Source: Subtercola sp. (GTDB lineage Bacteria; Actinomycetota; Actinomycetes; Actinomycetales; Microbacteriaceae). From it: 64,000 nt of DNA. Both the position numbers and the translations under genes were made by a program. Position 1 is the first letter of the stretch, and each line of letters begins with the position of its first letter. The stretch is from positions 1-64,000 of the forward strand of contig JAODBC010000022.1 of assembly GCA_025463765.1 (NCBI GenBank), read 5' to 3'. This document shows positions 1 through 9,336 of the stretch, piece after piece. The notes below the pieces were generated by a model. That model worked only from the letters and a program-made list of their open reading frames with translations. It searched no databases and was not told the origin of the DNA.

Positions 1-534
1 GTCTCTGGGCGTGCGGTGGGTTGGATCGATGGCATCGAAGAATCCGTCCCGCCGAGCGTGGTCGAGCAGACCATCTGCCACGCCGACATCATCACCACAC
101 TGTTCGGGGAGCACGGGGAAGTGCTCCAGCTCGGGAAGACGAAGCGGCTGTTCAGCCCGGCGCAGAACCGGGCGTTGGCGAACCGTGACGGCGGCTGCGT
201 GTGGAAGGGCTGTAACCGGCCACCGCAGTTCTGCGAGAGCCACCACGTCGTCGCGTGGAAAGACGACACGTACTTGCCCGGCAGAACTGATGTGGGTAAT
301 GGTGCGTTGTTGTGCAAGTTCCACCACAACCATTTACACACCAGTGACTGGCGGCTCGTGATGGTGGATGGGGTGCCGCACCTGATCCCACCAGCATGGG
401 TCGATCATCAGCAGCGACCTCAACGGTGCCGACAAACATCAGACCGACTCACGAAAACCGACCCGCCATCGGTGTTCAATCCGCGAAGACGCGACGGCAC
501 ACCCGTGCGCCCCAGATTCACCGACGCCGACTAG
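1..534 (+). CDS. DUF222/HNH endonuclease, C-terminal part (5' truncated by window)
   Basis: Frame open from base 1; HNH motif region ALANRDGGCVWKGCNRPPQFCESHHVVAWKD...GALLCKFHHNHLH typical of actinobacterial DUF222-HNH proteins. Confidence 0.85.
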   Translation, partial: VSGRAVGWIDGIEESVPPSVVEQTICHADIITTLFGEHGEVLQLGKTKRLFSPAQNRALANRDGGCVWKGCNRPPQFCESHHVVAWKDDTYLPGRTDVGNGALLCKFHHNHLHTSDWRLVMVDGVPHLIPPAWVDHQQRPQRCRQTSDRLTKTDPPSVFNPRRRDGTPVRPRFTDAD

Positions 535-581
535 CCGCTGAAGACGCGCGACGCCCGGCGAAGCGCGATACGCTCGGTGCC

Positions 582-675
582 GTTCGACCACCCCCGTGCG
601 ACGACCGCCGTTCGACCACCCCCGTGCGACGACGGCCGTGCCACGACCCCCGTTCGACCACCCCGTTCGACGGGC
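582..675. repeat. Minisatellite of 28-bp units (GTTCGACCACCCCCGTGCGACGACSGCC), two full copies plus degenerate partial copies
   Basis: Direct reading: copies at 582-609 and 610-637, partial units to about 675. Confidence 0.85.
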
Positions 676-694
676 CCGGTGCGGCACGGTCGAG

Positions 695-770
695 GCGTGG
701 CTGGTGAAACCGGCGTATGCAGCATGGCGAGTGCGTGGCTGGTGAGACGGCGGGCGCAGCATGGCGAGGG
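695..770. repeat. Two tandem 38-bp imperfect repeats (GCGTGGCTGGTGARAC...GCAGCATGGCGAG)
   Basis: Direct reading: 695-732 and 733-770. Confidence 0.8.
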
Positions 771-805
771 CGTGCCGGGTACCGTTTGACCCGGCAGCCC
801 GGGCG

Positions 806-1780
806 TCAGTCGGGCGGAGTCAGAACGATTCGGCCGAAGACCTCGCCGGCGTCCATGCGTCTGTGTGCTTCGGATGCCTCGCGGAGGTGCAGCACGTCAT
901 GAACGACGGCGCGCAGCTCGCCACGAGCGGCGGCCTCGAATTGCTCGGCGCGCACGCGATTGCGCTCGGGTATGGGAACGGTGTCGAGGCTGAAGGTGCT
1001 GAACGAAAGCGATCGCTGAAAGCCACGCATGAGCGCCATGCCGAAGTCTGCCGGAGGATACCCGCCGACGACTCCGACCGACACGAGCCGACCGTTCGGG
1101 GCGAGCCTGTCGAAGAAGGTCGGCATTGCCGCGCCTGCCACAACGTCGAGCACGACGTCGTACTCCGGCGGGGCTGTAGACGGTTCGTCGTGCTCAGCAC
1201 CCGAACGGTCGAGCAGCCGGTCGGCTCCGAGCATCCGCAACCGCTCGCCGCGATCAGCGGACGACGTTGTGACGCCGATCGAGCGTGCCCCCAGTGCCGC
1301 GGCGAGTTGCACGGCCGTGATGCCGATGCTGCCCGAGGCGCCGCGAACGAGCAGCGCTTCGCCCGGCACGAAGTGCGCGTGAGCGAGTGCGTAGTGAGCG
1401 ACGGGTCCGGCGCTGCCTAAGGTCACCGCATCGATCGCCGACAGCGCAGCGGGAAGGCGCGTGACATCGTCGAGAGCCGCGACGGCACGTTCGGCGTATC
1501 CACCGCTCAGGCCCGTGAATGCCCAGACCCGCTCGCCGATCCACGACGGGTCGACGCCCTTGCCGACACCGATGACCCGGCCTGCTACTTCGCTGCCCGG
1601 CACCAGGCCTGGGCTGAATCCGCTGCCGAGAGTGCCGCGCCGAATGACCGCGTCGACTCCGCCGACGCCGATGGCTTCGACATCGATCAGAAGGTGGCCC
1701 TGGCCGGGTGTGGGCTCGGGTAAGGCGACTACGGCCATTCCGTCGGCGTCGCCGAATGTATGAATTGTGACTGCTTGCAT
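806..1780 (-). CDS. NADPH:quinone oxidoreductase / zinc-type alcohol dehydrogenase-like protein (MDR family)
   Basis: MQAVTIHTFGDADGMAVVALPEPTPGQGHLLIDVEAIGVGGVD...; cofactor-binding GASGSIGITAVQLAAALGA; internal ATG preferred over ORF-track start. Confidence 0.85.
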   Translation of the reverse strand: MQAVTIHTFGDADGMAVVALPEPTPGQGHLLIDVEAIGVGGVDAVIRRGTLGSGFSPGLVPGSEVAGRVIGVGKGVDPSWIGERVWAFTGLSGGYAERAVAALDDVTRLPAALSAIDAVTLGSAGPVAHYALAHAHFVPGEALLVRGASGSIGITAVQLAAALGARSIGVTTSSADRGERLRMLGADRLLDRSGAEHDEPSTAPPEYDVVLDVVAGAAMPTFFDRLAPNGRLVSVGVVGGYPPADFGMALMRGFQRSLSFSTFSLDTVPIPERNRVRAEQFEAAARGELRAVVHDVLHLREASEAHRRMDAGEVFGRIVLTPPD

Positions 1781-1795
1781 GAATCCGACCGTAAC

Positions 1796-1809
1796 GGACA
1801 CTAGCGTCC
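1796..1809. promoter_or_regulatory. Candidate TetR operator (GGACACTAGCGTCC, near-palindrome)
   Basis: 14-bp inverted repeat with one mismatched pair in the divergent promoter region. Confidence 0.4.
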
Positions 1810-1829
1810 ACTTGGCTAGAGTGAGACCC

Positions 1830-2462
1830 ATGCCCGAAACATTGCCTCACATGCTGCGTGCCGACGCCGAAGATAACCGGCAGCGTGTGCTCGAAGCCGC
1901 ACGCGAGCTGTTCTCCGAACGGGGCCTCGATGTGCCGATGCGCATGATCGCCCGCCGAGCCGGAGTTGGCCCCGCGACCCTGTACCGGCGATTCCCGACG
2001 AAGCAGTCTCTGGTAGATGAAGCGTTCACCGACGAACTCCGTTCGTGTCAGACGATCGTGGCAGAGGCGTGCGCAGACACAGACCCGTGGCGCGGATTCT
2101 GTTCGTTTCTCTTTCGCATCGGCGAGCTGAACGCCCGCAACCAGGGTTTCACCGATGCGTTCATGTCGACGTTTCGCGATTCCGTCGACATCGCGGCTCA
2201 TCGGCAGGGCATCCTGCGTTCACTCGCCGCCCTGTGCCGGCGCGCACAACAGGCCGGCACTATGCGTAGCGATCTGGTGCTGGACGACGTCGTGCTCGTA
2301 CTCATGGCGGGCCGCGGCATCTCCGCGCCGACGGTCGACGCCCGCATCGCTGCCGCCCGCCGCTTCTCGGCTCTGGCGATCGAGGCGTTTCGTGCGCCCG
2401 GCCCCGAAACGGGCATCCACCTGCCGCCGCCCGCTCGCGTCGCGGCCGCGATGCTCGCCTGA
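1830..2462 (+). CDS. TetR/AcrR family transcriptional regulator
   Basis: N-terminal HTH RVLEAARELFSERGLDVPMRMIARRAGVGPATLYRRFPTKQSLV; divergent from the oxidoreductase. Confidence 0.9.
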   Translation: MPETLPHMLRADAEDNRQRVLEAARELFSERGLDVPMRMIARRAGVGPATLYRRFPTKQSLVDEAFTDELRSCQTIVAEACADTDPWRGFCSFLFRIGELNARNQGFTDAFMSTFRDSVDIAAHRQGILRSLAALCRRAQQAGTMRSDLVLDDVVLVLMAGRGISAPTVDARIAAARRFSALAIEAFRAPGPETGIHLPPPARVAAAMLA

Positions 2463-2570
2463 GGTCGCACCCGCGCTCTCGTGAAGCATCAAGCTTGGAG
2501 TGCTACTTTGGCGCCTAGCCCTAGACCCCGGCCTGACAAGTCACTTCGATACGGCGGGAGAGGGTACGTT

Positions 2571-2771
2571 ATGCCACACGATGAGTCGCTCGACTGCATC
2601 GTCTTCGGCTGCGAGTCGGTGGCCGACGAGGTGCTGACCCTTCGGGTCGAAGAGCTGCAGCTGGTTTACGCGGTGTGCGCCTTTCACTGCTGCGATCTGC
2701 GGCGAGGGGCCTATTTTGCCGCGCCCGAACACGCGAATCGCGGCTTCATCGGCCTGAAGGTGGCCGACTGA
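2571..2771 (+). CDS. Small hypothetical protein
   Basis: ORF MPHDESLDCIVFGCESVADEVLTLRVEELQLVYAVCAFHCCDLRRGAYFAAPEHANRGFIGLKVAD preceded by a GGGAGAGGG stretch. Confidence 0.4.
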   Translation: MPHDESLDCIVFGCESVADEVLTLRVEELQLVYAVCAFHCCDLRRGAYFAAPEHANRGFIGLKVAD

Positions 2772-2858
2772 GCGGCTGTATGTGGCGGCGTGACCTCATC
2801 CTCTTATGTCATTATGTAATAACATAGTTGAAACACGGCCACGAAGGCGAGGCGCCCC

Positions 2859-3899
2859 ATGCCCGAATCCGCAGCGCGCAGTCTGCCGCTTTTCGACGCC
2901 GCAGACCCGATGGATGCTCCGCCTCTGCGCTGGGGCATCATGGGCCTCGGCAGCATCTCTGAGCGCTTCACCACCTCGCTGTGTGCGCACACCCGACAGC
3001 AGTTGCAGGCGGCCGGATCGCGCACGCTCGCCAAGAGTACGGCGTTCGCCGCGCGTCACCACATCGCCCGAGCCCACGGTTCGTACGAGGAGCTGGTGGC
3101 CGATCCCGAGGTCGATATCGTCTATGTCGGCACTCCGACGAGCATGCATCACGACTGTGCGATGCTCGCGCTCGAAGCGGGCAAGCACGTGCTCGTCGAG
3201 AAGTCGTTCGCCGCGAACGCGCAGCAGGCCCGGGCGATGGTCGAGGCATCCGAAGCCCGCGGGCTGTTCATCATGGAGGCGATGTGGCCGCGCTTCTTAC
3301 CGTTCATGCGCACCGCGCGTACGGCGGTCGATTCGGGGCTCATTGGGCGACCGCTCACTCTGACGGCCGATCTGGCCGACTACAACGAATACGATGCCGA
3401 CAACTACATGTTCTCGCCCGAGTTGGGCGGCGGTGTGACCCTCGACCGCGGAATCTATCTCGCGTCGCTGAGCTCGCTGCTCATCGGCCCGACGCAGACC
3501 GTCGCGGTCGATGGTCTGCAAGACGCGACCGGTGTGGATGCCCACCTCAACATCACGCTCGGCAACGGTCAGGGCGCGTACTCGCAACTGATGGCCAGCA
3601 TGTACGTCAACGCGCCGTCGAATGCGCGCCTCTCGGGCACGCAGGGGAGCCTGTCGTTCGAGCCGCCGTGGTTTCTCTCGCCGCGCGTGACGCTGTTCGA
3701 TTCGCGGGGCGCGGTGCTCGACGCGGTCGACTCGTACCTGCGGCGCGACGTCGATGCCTTCTGCTATGAGGCGGCGGAGGCCGCACGGGTGATCAGTGCG
3801 GGAGGCATCTCGTCGCCGCTGATGCCGGCTCGGGAGTCGATTTCGATCATCGAGACGCTCGACCGGATTCTGCAACAGGCGCACGCCTCGTGGCAGTAG
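2859..3899 (+). CDS. Gfo/Idh/MocA family oxidoreductase
   Basis: LRWGIMGLGSISERFTTSL ... DIVYVGTPTSMHHDCAMLALEAGKHVLVEKSFAANAQQA. Confidence 0.9.
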   Translation: MPESAARSLPLFDAADPMDAPPLRWGIMGLGSISERFTTSLCAHTRQQLQAAGSRTLAKSTAFAARHHIARAHGSYEELVADPEVDIVYVGTPTSMHHDCAMLALEAGKHVLVEKSFAANAQQARAMVEASEARGLFIMEAMWPRFLPFMRTARTAVDSGLIGRPLTLTADLADYNEYDADNYMFSPELGGGVTLDRGIYLASLSSLLIGPTQTVAVDGLQDATGVDAHLNITLGNGQGAYSQLMASMYVNAPSNARLSGTQGSLSFEPPWFLSPRVTLFDSRGAVLDAVDSYLRRDVDAFCYEAAEAARVISAGGISSPLMPARESISIIETLDRILQQAHASWQ

Positions 3900-4728
3900 C
3901 CGTTGGTGGCCTCATGGCAGCGGCGATCGGTTGGGCGCCGAGGGCGGTCAGTTCTGCCATATCGATGTTGCCGAGCGTCAACGAGCGACCGTAGGTGAAG
4001 CGCACACGGCTGGCCAGCCATGATGTTCTCGACAGCTCCACCAGCTCGCCCGTCTCGCGCAGGCGACTCGCGGTGGTCACCTCGAGCAGCGGCACATCTC
4101 GGTATGCCGCCAGCCAGCCGGCCTGCTCGATGCTGGCGAACGAGATGCGCACAGAGCTGCTGGCGCCGACCAGTGCTGTTGAAAGTGCGGTCGAAGCGGC
4201 AGACGGCAGCTCGGGCATCCACGACTCGGTGATGCCGATGGCGATCTCGTCGACCTGCTGAATGTGCCGACCGAAGCGCACGTCGTCGGGTGAGTCGTAT
4301 TCGACGTCGCGACGAAGAGCCTCGGGAATGCTTGCGTGGTCGGCGGTCTCGATAAGGCGTGAACGCGCGGTGTGGCCCGTGGCCAGCAATTGCTCTCGCC
4401 ACGGCCGAAGCAGGTCGACGTCGCAGCGAAGCAGGTCGCTGATCTCGGTAACGAAAGTGCCAGAACCTCGACGCGAACGCAAGAGCCCCTCACCGGCAAG
4501 GCCCTCAATGGCCCGGCGAACGGTCATGCGGCTGACCCCGTAGTACGTCACCAGTTCGGCCTCTGACGAGATGCGGGATCCGGGAGCGAATTCGCGTAAC
4601 TCGACTCGACGGCGAAGGTCGCGCTGCACCTGGCCCCAGGCGGTGAGGGGGGAGTCGGGTTCGACGACGAAGCGAGTCACCCGTCTATTGTGGCGCATCT
4701 CATCTGGCCCATTCGGGTCGGCGTGCAT
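3847..4728 (-). CDS. GntR family (UTRA-type) transcriptional regulator
   Basis: LRRRVELREFAPGSRISSEAELVTYYGVSRMTVRRAIEGLAGEGLLRSRRGSGTFV; C-terminal ligand-binding domain; exact start uncertain. Confidence 0.85.
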   Translation of the reverse strand: MHADPNGPDEMRHNRRVTRFVVEPDSPLTAWGQVQRDLRRRVELREFAPGSRISSEAELVTYYGVSRMTVRRAIEGLAGEGLLRSRRGSGTFVTEISDLLRCDVDLLRPWREQLLATGHTARSRLIETADHASIPEALRRDVEYDSPDDVRFGRHIQQVDEIAIGITESWMPELPSAASTALSTALVGASSSVRISFASIEQAGWLAAYRDVPLLEVTTASRLRETGELVELSRTSWLASRVRFTYGRSLTLGNIDMAELTALGAQPIAAAMRPPTATATRRAPVAESGRASR

Positions 4729-4844
4729 CTGAGCTTGTCTACGATCCCGTGCAACCTGCTGTAAATGTTCGTTTGTCCTTACTTAAGGGCCGGTTCTGGT
4801 GTTAGCTTGGCGAGCGTGTCAGAGCAGTCACAGAACTCAGGAGT

Positions 4845-6119
4845 ATGGCCGTGAACGAGCCAGCAGCGCCGAAACCGGCCCCTCGAATCGCCATCGTGGG
4901 TGCAGGCCCTGCGGGGTGTTACACCGCGCAGTTCTTGCGCAAGCGCTGGGGGCTCGCCGACATCGTGATCTACGACCGACACGATGCGCCGTACGGCCTC
5001 ATCCGTTACGGGGTGGCTCCCGACCATCTCGGCACCAAGGCCATCGCGAAGCAATTCGATCGGCTGTTCGCCCGTGACGGGGTGACCTTCGTCGGCGGTA
5101 CCGACATCGGCACCGACATCACTCTCGACCAGTTGCAGGCCGACTTCGATGTCGTCGTGCTCGCGACCGGGCTCTGGGCCGACCGGATGATCGATACCTT
5201 TCATACCGCTGACCATGCTGCCGCACCGCTCGCCGGTGTGTACGGCGCGGGCCGGCTGACTCGGCTGATCAACGGGCATCCGGCCGAGAGCGTGCAGGGT
5301 CTGCGCATCGGCCGCCGAACGGTCATCGTCGGCAACGGAAACGTGGCTGTCGACCTGGTGCGGCTAATGCTGACGCCCGCCGACGTGCTCGCCTCCCACG
5401 GCGTGACTGACGATGTCATCGCCGCCCTCACGGCAGGCCCGCTCGAGCACATGGATGTGGTCGGCCGGTCACCCGTGCACGCCGCGAAGTTCGACCTGGC
5501 GATGATTCGTGAGCTCGGCAAGCTCCACGACGTGCGGTTCACGAGCGACTCCCTCGTCGACGACGAGACGGCTGGTGAGGCCGCGGCTACGGATGCTCCG
5601 ACCGACGGCGCCGCAAAGGCCGCCGCGATTCGTGAACTCGTCGAAGGCTCGTCGCCCACGGCGACCCGCACCGTCGCGCTTCATTTCGGCTGGACGCCCG
5701 ACCGGGTCTCTGCCGGCGAGGCCGTCGCGGCAGGCGAGGCTGATGAGGCAGGCGAGCCGGTCGAGGGGGGTGGCGACGCCCGTGGGCATGTCGCGCACGT
5801 CACCTTCACGGCGACACCGGGTGCGGGCCAGGACGGAGCAACCCTTGAGCTCAGCACAGACTCCGTCTGCACCGCCGTCGGCTTCACCGAGACCGAAGGC
5901 GCCCTGCTGCGCCGTGACGCGATCGCGTCGCCGACCGCCGACCTCGACCGCGGTCTGCTCGCCGACGGGCTCTATTGCGTCGGCTGGTTTCGTCGTGGTC
6001 CGGTCGGAACCATACCCGCCAACCGCGCCGACGCCCGCACCGTGGCCGACGCGATCATCCACGACGTCGAGGCGGCGGCGGCCGAGCTCGATGCGGCCGT
6101 CTCGACTTCCCTTTCTTGA
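4845..6119 (+). CDS. FAD-dependent ferredoxin/flavodoxin-NADP reductase, FprA-like
   Basis: RIAIVGAGPAGCYTAQFLRKR ... YDRHDAPYGLIRYGVAPDHLGTKAI ... IVGNGNVAVDLVR ... PVGTIPANRADA. Confidence 0.88.
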   Translation: MAVNEPAAPKPAPRIAIVGAGPAGCYTAQFLRKRWGLADIVIYDRHDAPYGLIRYGVAPDHLGTKAIAKQFDRLFARDGVTFVGGTDIGTDITLDQLQADFDVVVLATGLWADRMIDTFHTADHAAAPLAGVYGAGRLTRLINGHPAESVQGLRIGRRTVIVGNGNVAVDLVRLMLTPADVLASHGVTDDVIAALTAGPLEHMDVVGRSPVHAAKFDLAMIRELGKLHDVRFTSDSLVDDETAGEAAATDAPTDGAAKAAAIRELVEGSSPTATRTVALHFGWTPDRVSAGEAVAAGEADEAGEPVEGGGDARGHVAHVTFTATPGAGQDGATLELSTDSVCTAVGFTETEGALLRRDAIASPTADLDRGLLADGLYCVGWFRRGPVGTIPANRADARTVADAIIHDVEAAAAELDAAVSTSLS

Positions 6120-6172
6120 TCGCCTACCTCTTATACCCACTTGTACCCACGCCTCTCATATAAGGAGAATCG

Positions 6173-6637
6173 ATGAAATTCGTCATTCTGTACGGCACCG
6201 AATCGGGCAATGCCGAGACGGTCGCCGACGACCTGGTCGACGAGCTCTCGGCCGACAACGAGGTCGAGTCGATCGACATGACCGACGCTGACATCGACAC
6301 GCTGACGCCTGACGCGTTTTTTCTCGTCGTCTGCTCCACCCACGGCGACGGCGGCCTGCCGGCCAGTGCGGTGCCGTTCGCCGAGTTGCTCGACGCTGAG
6401 CGACCCGACCTCACGGGCATCCGGTATGCGATGTTCGGCCTCGGTGACAGCTCGTACGAGACCTACAGCCGGGGAAGCGAGCGTATCGACGAGCGTCTCG
6501 CGGCACTGGGCGCGACCCGTGTCGGAGAATACGGGCGGCACGACGCGAGCGACGGATCACTACCGAACGACACCGCACTGGAGTGGGCCCGAGACCTCGT
6601 GTCGACCCTTGACGACGTAGAGGCGGTGGCCCGATGA
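6173..6637 (+). CDS. Flavodoxin / MioC-like FMN protein, probable P450 redox partner
   Basis: MKFVILYGTESGNAETVADDL ... STHGDGGLPASAVPF ... FGLGDSSYETY. Confidence 0.88.
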   Translation: MKFVILYGTESGNAETVADDLVDELSADNEVESIDMTDADIDTLTPDAFFLVVCSTHGDGGLPASAVPFAELLDAERPDLTGIRYAMFGLGDSSYETYSRGSERIDERLAALGATRVGEYGRHDASDGSLPNDTALEWARDLVSTLDDVEAVAR

Positions 6638-7878
6638 GCATCACCACGGCGGTTCACGCGCCCGATATCGTCATTCCCGCCGACCTCACGGTGCACTACG
6701 ACCCACTGTCGTACGCCGATTACGACTACCCGTACGACCTGTTCAAACGGCTGCGCGATAAAGCTCCGGTGTACTACAACGCCGACCGCGACCTCTACAT
6801 CGTTTCGCGCTACGCCGATGTGCGGGCGAGCCTCGGCGACCACGTTCGTCTCTCGAACCGGCTCGGCAATGACATCGACGGCACCCACGATTCGTACGGC
6901 AACGGAATGCTCGTGGCGCTGGATCCACCGCGCCACACCGCCCTGCGTGCCGCCATACGCCGCACCTTCTCGGCCCGCGAGATTCTCACGAAAGAAGACA
7001 GTACGCGTGAGTTCAGCCGAGAGCTGATCGGTTCGATTCGCCGGGCGGGCGGGGGAGACTTCGCCACCGACGTCGCCATTCCGATGGGTATCGGCATGGG
7101 AATCGCGTTGCTCGGCGCTCCGCAGAGCGACAACGAGGCGTTCAGCGAGCACCTGTTGCGCGCGATGGTTCGAATCGTCGGTCACCTCGGTGTTCCCGAC
7201 GATGCCGCGGAGGCCAACCACGAGACCGAGCAGATTCTCGAAGAACGGTTCGCCGAGCGCCGCGCAGCGATCGATGCGGGCGCCGACGGCACCAGTACCG
7301 ATGCCTTCACCCAGATTCTGATCGCGGTGCACGCCGGCAAGGTCTTTCCCGAAGAGCAGGGCGGCCTGGCGCACCTCGTGCTGTCGGCGGCGAGCGATGC
7401 ACCCGCGTCGCTGTTGACCAACTGCATTGCGATTCTCGACAAGTTTCCGGCGCTGCAGAGCTTTCTACGCGACAACCCCTCGATGATTCCGCAGTTCGTC
7501 GAAGAGTCACTGCGCTATGACACACCCGGGCAGAACCTCTCGCGCCAGACGACCGAAGAGATCGAGATCGCCGGCACGGTCATCCCCGAGAATTCGCGGG
7601 TGATGTTCTTGCAGGGTTCGGCCAACCGGGATGAACGGGTTTACGACGACCCCGACAGCTTCGACCTGACGCGCGAGTTCACGCCAGCGAATCGAATCAT
7701 GTCGTTCGGCGACGGAATCCACGCCTGCATGGGCGCTCCTTTCGCCCGGCTCGCGGCCCGGGTTGTCATCGAAGAGCTGGTGCAGGCCGGTGAGTTCCGC
7801 ATCGTCGGTTCGCCCGAACGCTGGACGAAGCAGCTCGTGCGCGGCTTCTCGAAGTTGCCGATTCGGTTCGTGTCGTGA
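6634..7878 (+). CDS. Cytochrome P450
   Basis: ExxR (EESLR), haem-binding loop FGDGIHACMGAPFARLAARV; 4-bp overlap with the flavodoxin gene. Confidence 0.95.
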   Translation: MSITTAVHAPDIVIPADLTVHYDPLSYADYDYPYDLFKRLRDKAPVYYNADRDLYIVSRYADVRASLGDHVRLSNRLGNDIDGTHDSYGNGMLVALDPPRHTALRAAIRRTFSAREILTKEDSTREFSRELIGSIRRAGGGDFATDVAIPMGIGMGIALLGAPQSDNEAFSEHLLRAMVRIVGHLGVPDDAAEANHETEQILEERFAERRAAIDAGADGTSTDAFTQILIAVHAGKVFPEEQGGLAHLVLSAASDAPASLLTNCIAILDKFPALQSFLRDNPSMIPQFVEESLRYDTPGQNLSRQTTEEIEIAGTVIPENSRVMFLQGSANRDERVYDDPDSFDLTREFTPANRIMSFGDGIHACMGAPFARLAARVVIEELVQAGEFRIVGSPERWTKQLVRGFSKLPIRFVS

Positions 7879-8327
7879 CTGGCGCGGCGTCGCCCGAGGT
7901 GAGGCGCCTCGAGTGGGCCGTCAAGCCGAGCTTCGTGGCCTACGTCGAGTCCTTGCCCGACGGCCGTGTCGAGGTCGGGGGCGGGGTGACGCGCGCGAGC
8001 GACGGACGGTTCGTTTTCGGTGCTGACGCCGGGCAGGGCGAGTTCGGTTTCGTCGGCAGTGTGCACTTCTTCGGTCACCACGGTGTGCTCGACGTGACTC
8101 TCGCAGATCCGCGCATCGAAGTGGTCGGCGACAGATTCGTCGTCACGATCGAGGTGCAGGGCGAACGGGTGCACGTGGCCACGGTCGAACAACTGCGAGG
8201 TGACGGCGCCGATGTGCTCTCGGCATCTGGAGTCGAAGCCACCGACGACGGCGCCGCCCTGCTCGGCGGGGTCTACCAGGCAGGCACTCCGCTCGACAAC
8301 CTCACCATCTACAGCGCGGCCGCCTAG
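7875..8327 (+). CDS. HtaA-like domain protein without recognisable export signal
   Basis: LEWAVKPSFVAYVESLPDGRVEVGGGVTRASDGRFVF...GFVGSVHFFGHHGVLDVTLADPRIEV resembles HtaA domain layout (W-x-V-K-x-SF-x-x-Y ... V-x-F-x-GH-x-G-x-L-D); GTGA overlap with P450 stop. Confidence 0.6.
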   Translation: MTGAASPEVRRLEWAVKPSFVAYVESLPDGRVEVGGGVTRASDGRFVFGADAGQGEFGFVGSVHFFGHHGVLDVTLADPRIEVVGDRFVVTIEVQGERVHVATVEQLRGDGADVLSASGVEATDDGAALLGGVYQAGTPLDNLTIYSAAA

Positions 8328-8361
8328 GTCTCGTTTCGCTCGAAGAAAGGTACCTCTTCTC

Positions 8362-9336
8362 ATGCATTACAGAAAGTTCGGTCGCACCGGTTGGGAGGTC
8401 AGCGAGATCTCGTTCGGCGCCTGGCAGCTCGGCGGCCAATGGGGCACCGTCGACGACGAGGAGTCGATCGGCGCGCTGCTGCAGGCCTACGAACAGGGCA
8501 TCAACTTCGTCGACACCGCGGAGCTCTACGGCGGCGGTCACAGCGAAGAGGTCATTGGCGAATCGCTGCGCCGCTGGAACGGCGACAAGATCTATGTCGC
8601 CACAAAGATTCAGCCGAGCCGCTGGCCAAACCCCGACGACGACGACCCCATCATGCGCGGCCGGTACCCCGAGTGGTATCTGCGTGAGGGGGTCGATCTC
8701 GCGCTGCAGCGCCTCGGCGTCGAACGTCTCGACCTGCTGCAGCTGCACTGCTGGGTGCCCTCGGGCAGCTCAGAGCTCGACTGGCTCGAGACGCTGAACG
8801 CCCTCAAGATCGAGGGCAAAATCGACAAGGTCGGCGTTTCGATTCGCGATTATCGCCCCGACGAAGGCATCGATATCGCGAAACTCGGGTTGATCGACTC
8901 GATTCAGGTCATCTTCAACATGTTCGAGCAGCGCCCGACCGAGGGGCTCTTCGCAGCGGGAGCGAGCACCGACACGGCCTTCATCGATCGAGTCGCCTTC
9001 GACTCCGGCTCGCTGTCGGGGCTCTGGACGCCAGAGACCTACGACTCGTGGGAAGAGGGTTCGCAGCAGAAAGAGATGTTCCGCGGCGACCGTTTCACCG
9101 AGACCTTTCAGCGCGTCGAGGCGCTCAAGGAGCTGGTTTCGCCCTACTACTCGTCGTTGGCCGAGGCGGCGATCAAGTACGTTCTGTCGTCGCCCGAGGT
9201 CTCGACTGTCATCGCCGGCATGAGCAGCAGCCGCAACATCGCCCGCAACGTGGGGTACTCCGACGGCGAGCCGTTTCCCGAAGAACTGCGCGCACAGCTG
9301 GCCGACCACGCCTGGATTCGGAACTACTACAAGTGA
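8362..9336 (+). CDS. Aldo/keto reductase
   Basis: MHYRKFGRTGWEVSEISFGAWQLGGQWG...GINFVDTAELYGGGHSEEVIGESLR; downstream of the ORF-track start. Confidence 0.92.
   Translation: MHYRKFGRTGWEVSEISFGAWQLGGQWGTVDDEESIGALLQAYEQGINFVDTAELYGGGHSEEVIGESLRRWNGDKIYVATKIQPSRWPNPDDDDPIMRGRYPEWYLREGVDLALQRLGVERLDLLQLHCWVPSGSSELDWLETLNALKIEGKIDKVGVSIRDYRPDEGIDIAKLGLIDSIQVIFNMFEQRPTEGLFAAGASTDTAFIDRVAFDSGSLSGLWTPETYDSWEEGSQQKEMFRGDRFTETFQRVEALKELVSPYYSSLAEAAIKYVLSSPEVSTVIAGMSSSRNIARNVGYSDGEPFPEELRAQLADHAWIRNYYK

Noticed and set aside
582-770. Possible CRISPR array in the tandem repeats after the HNH gene
   Set aside because: Units abut without unique spacers and no cas genes are present
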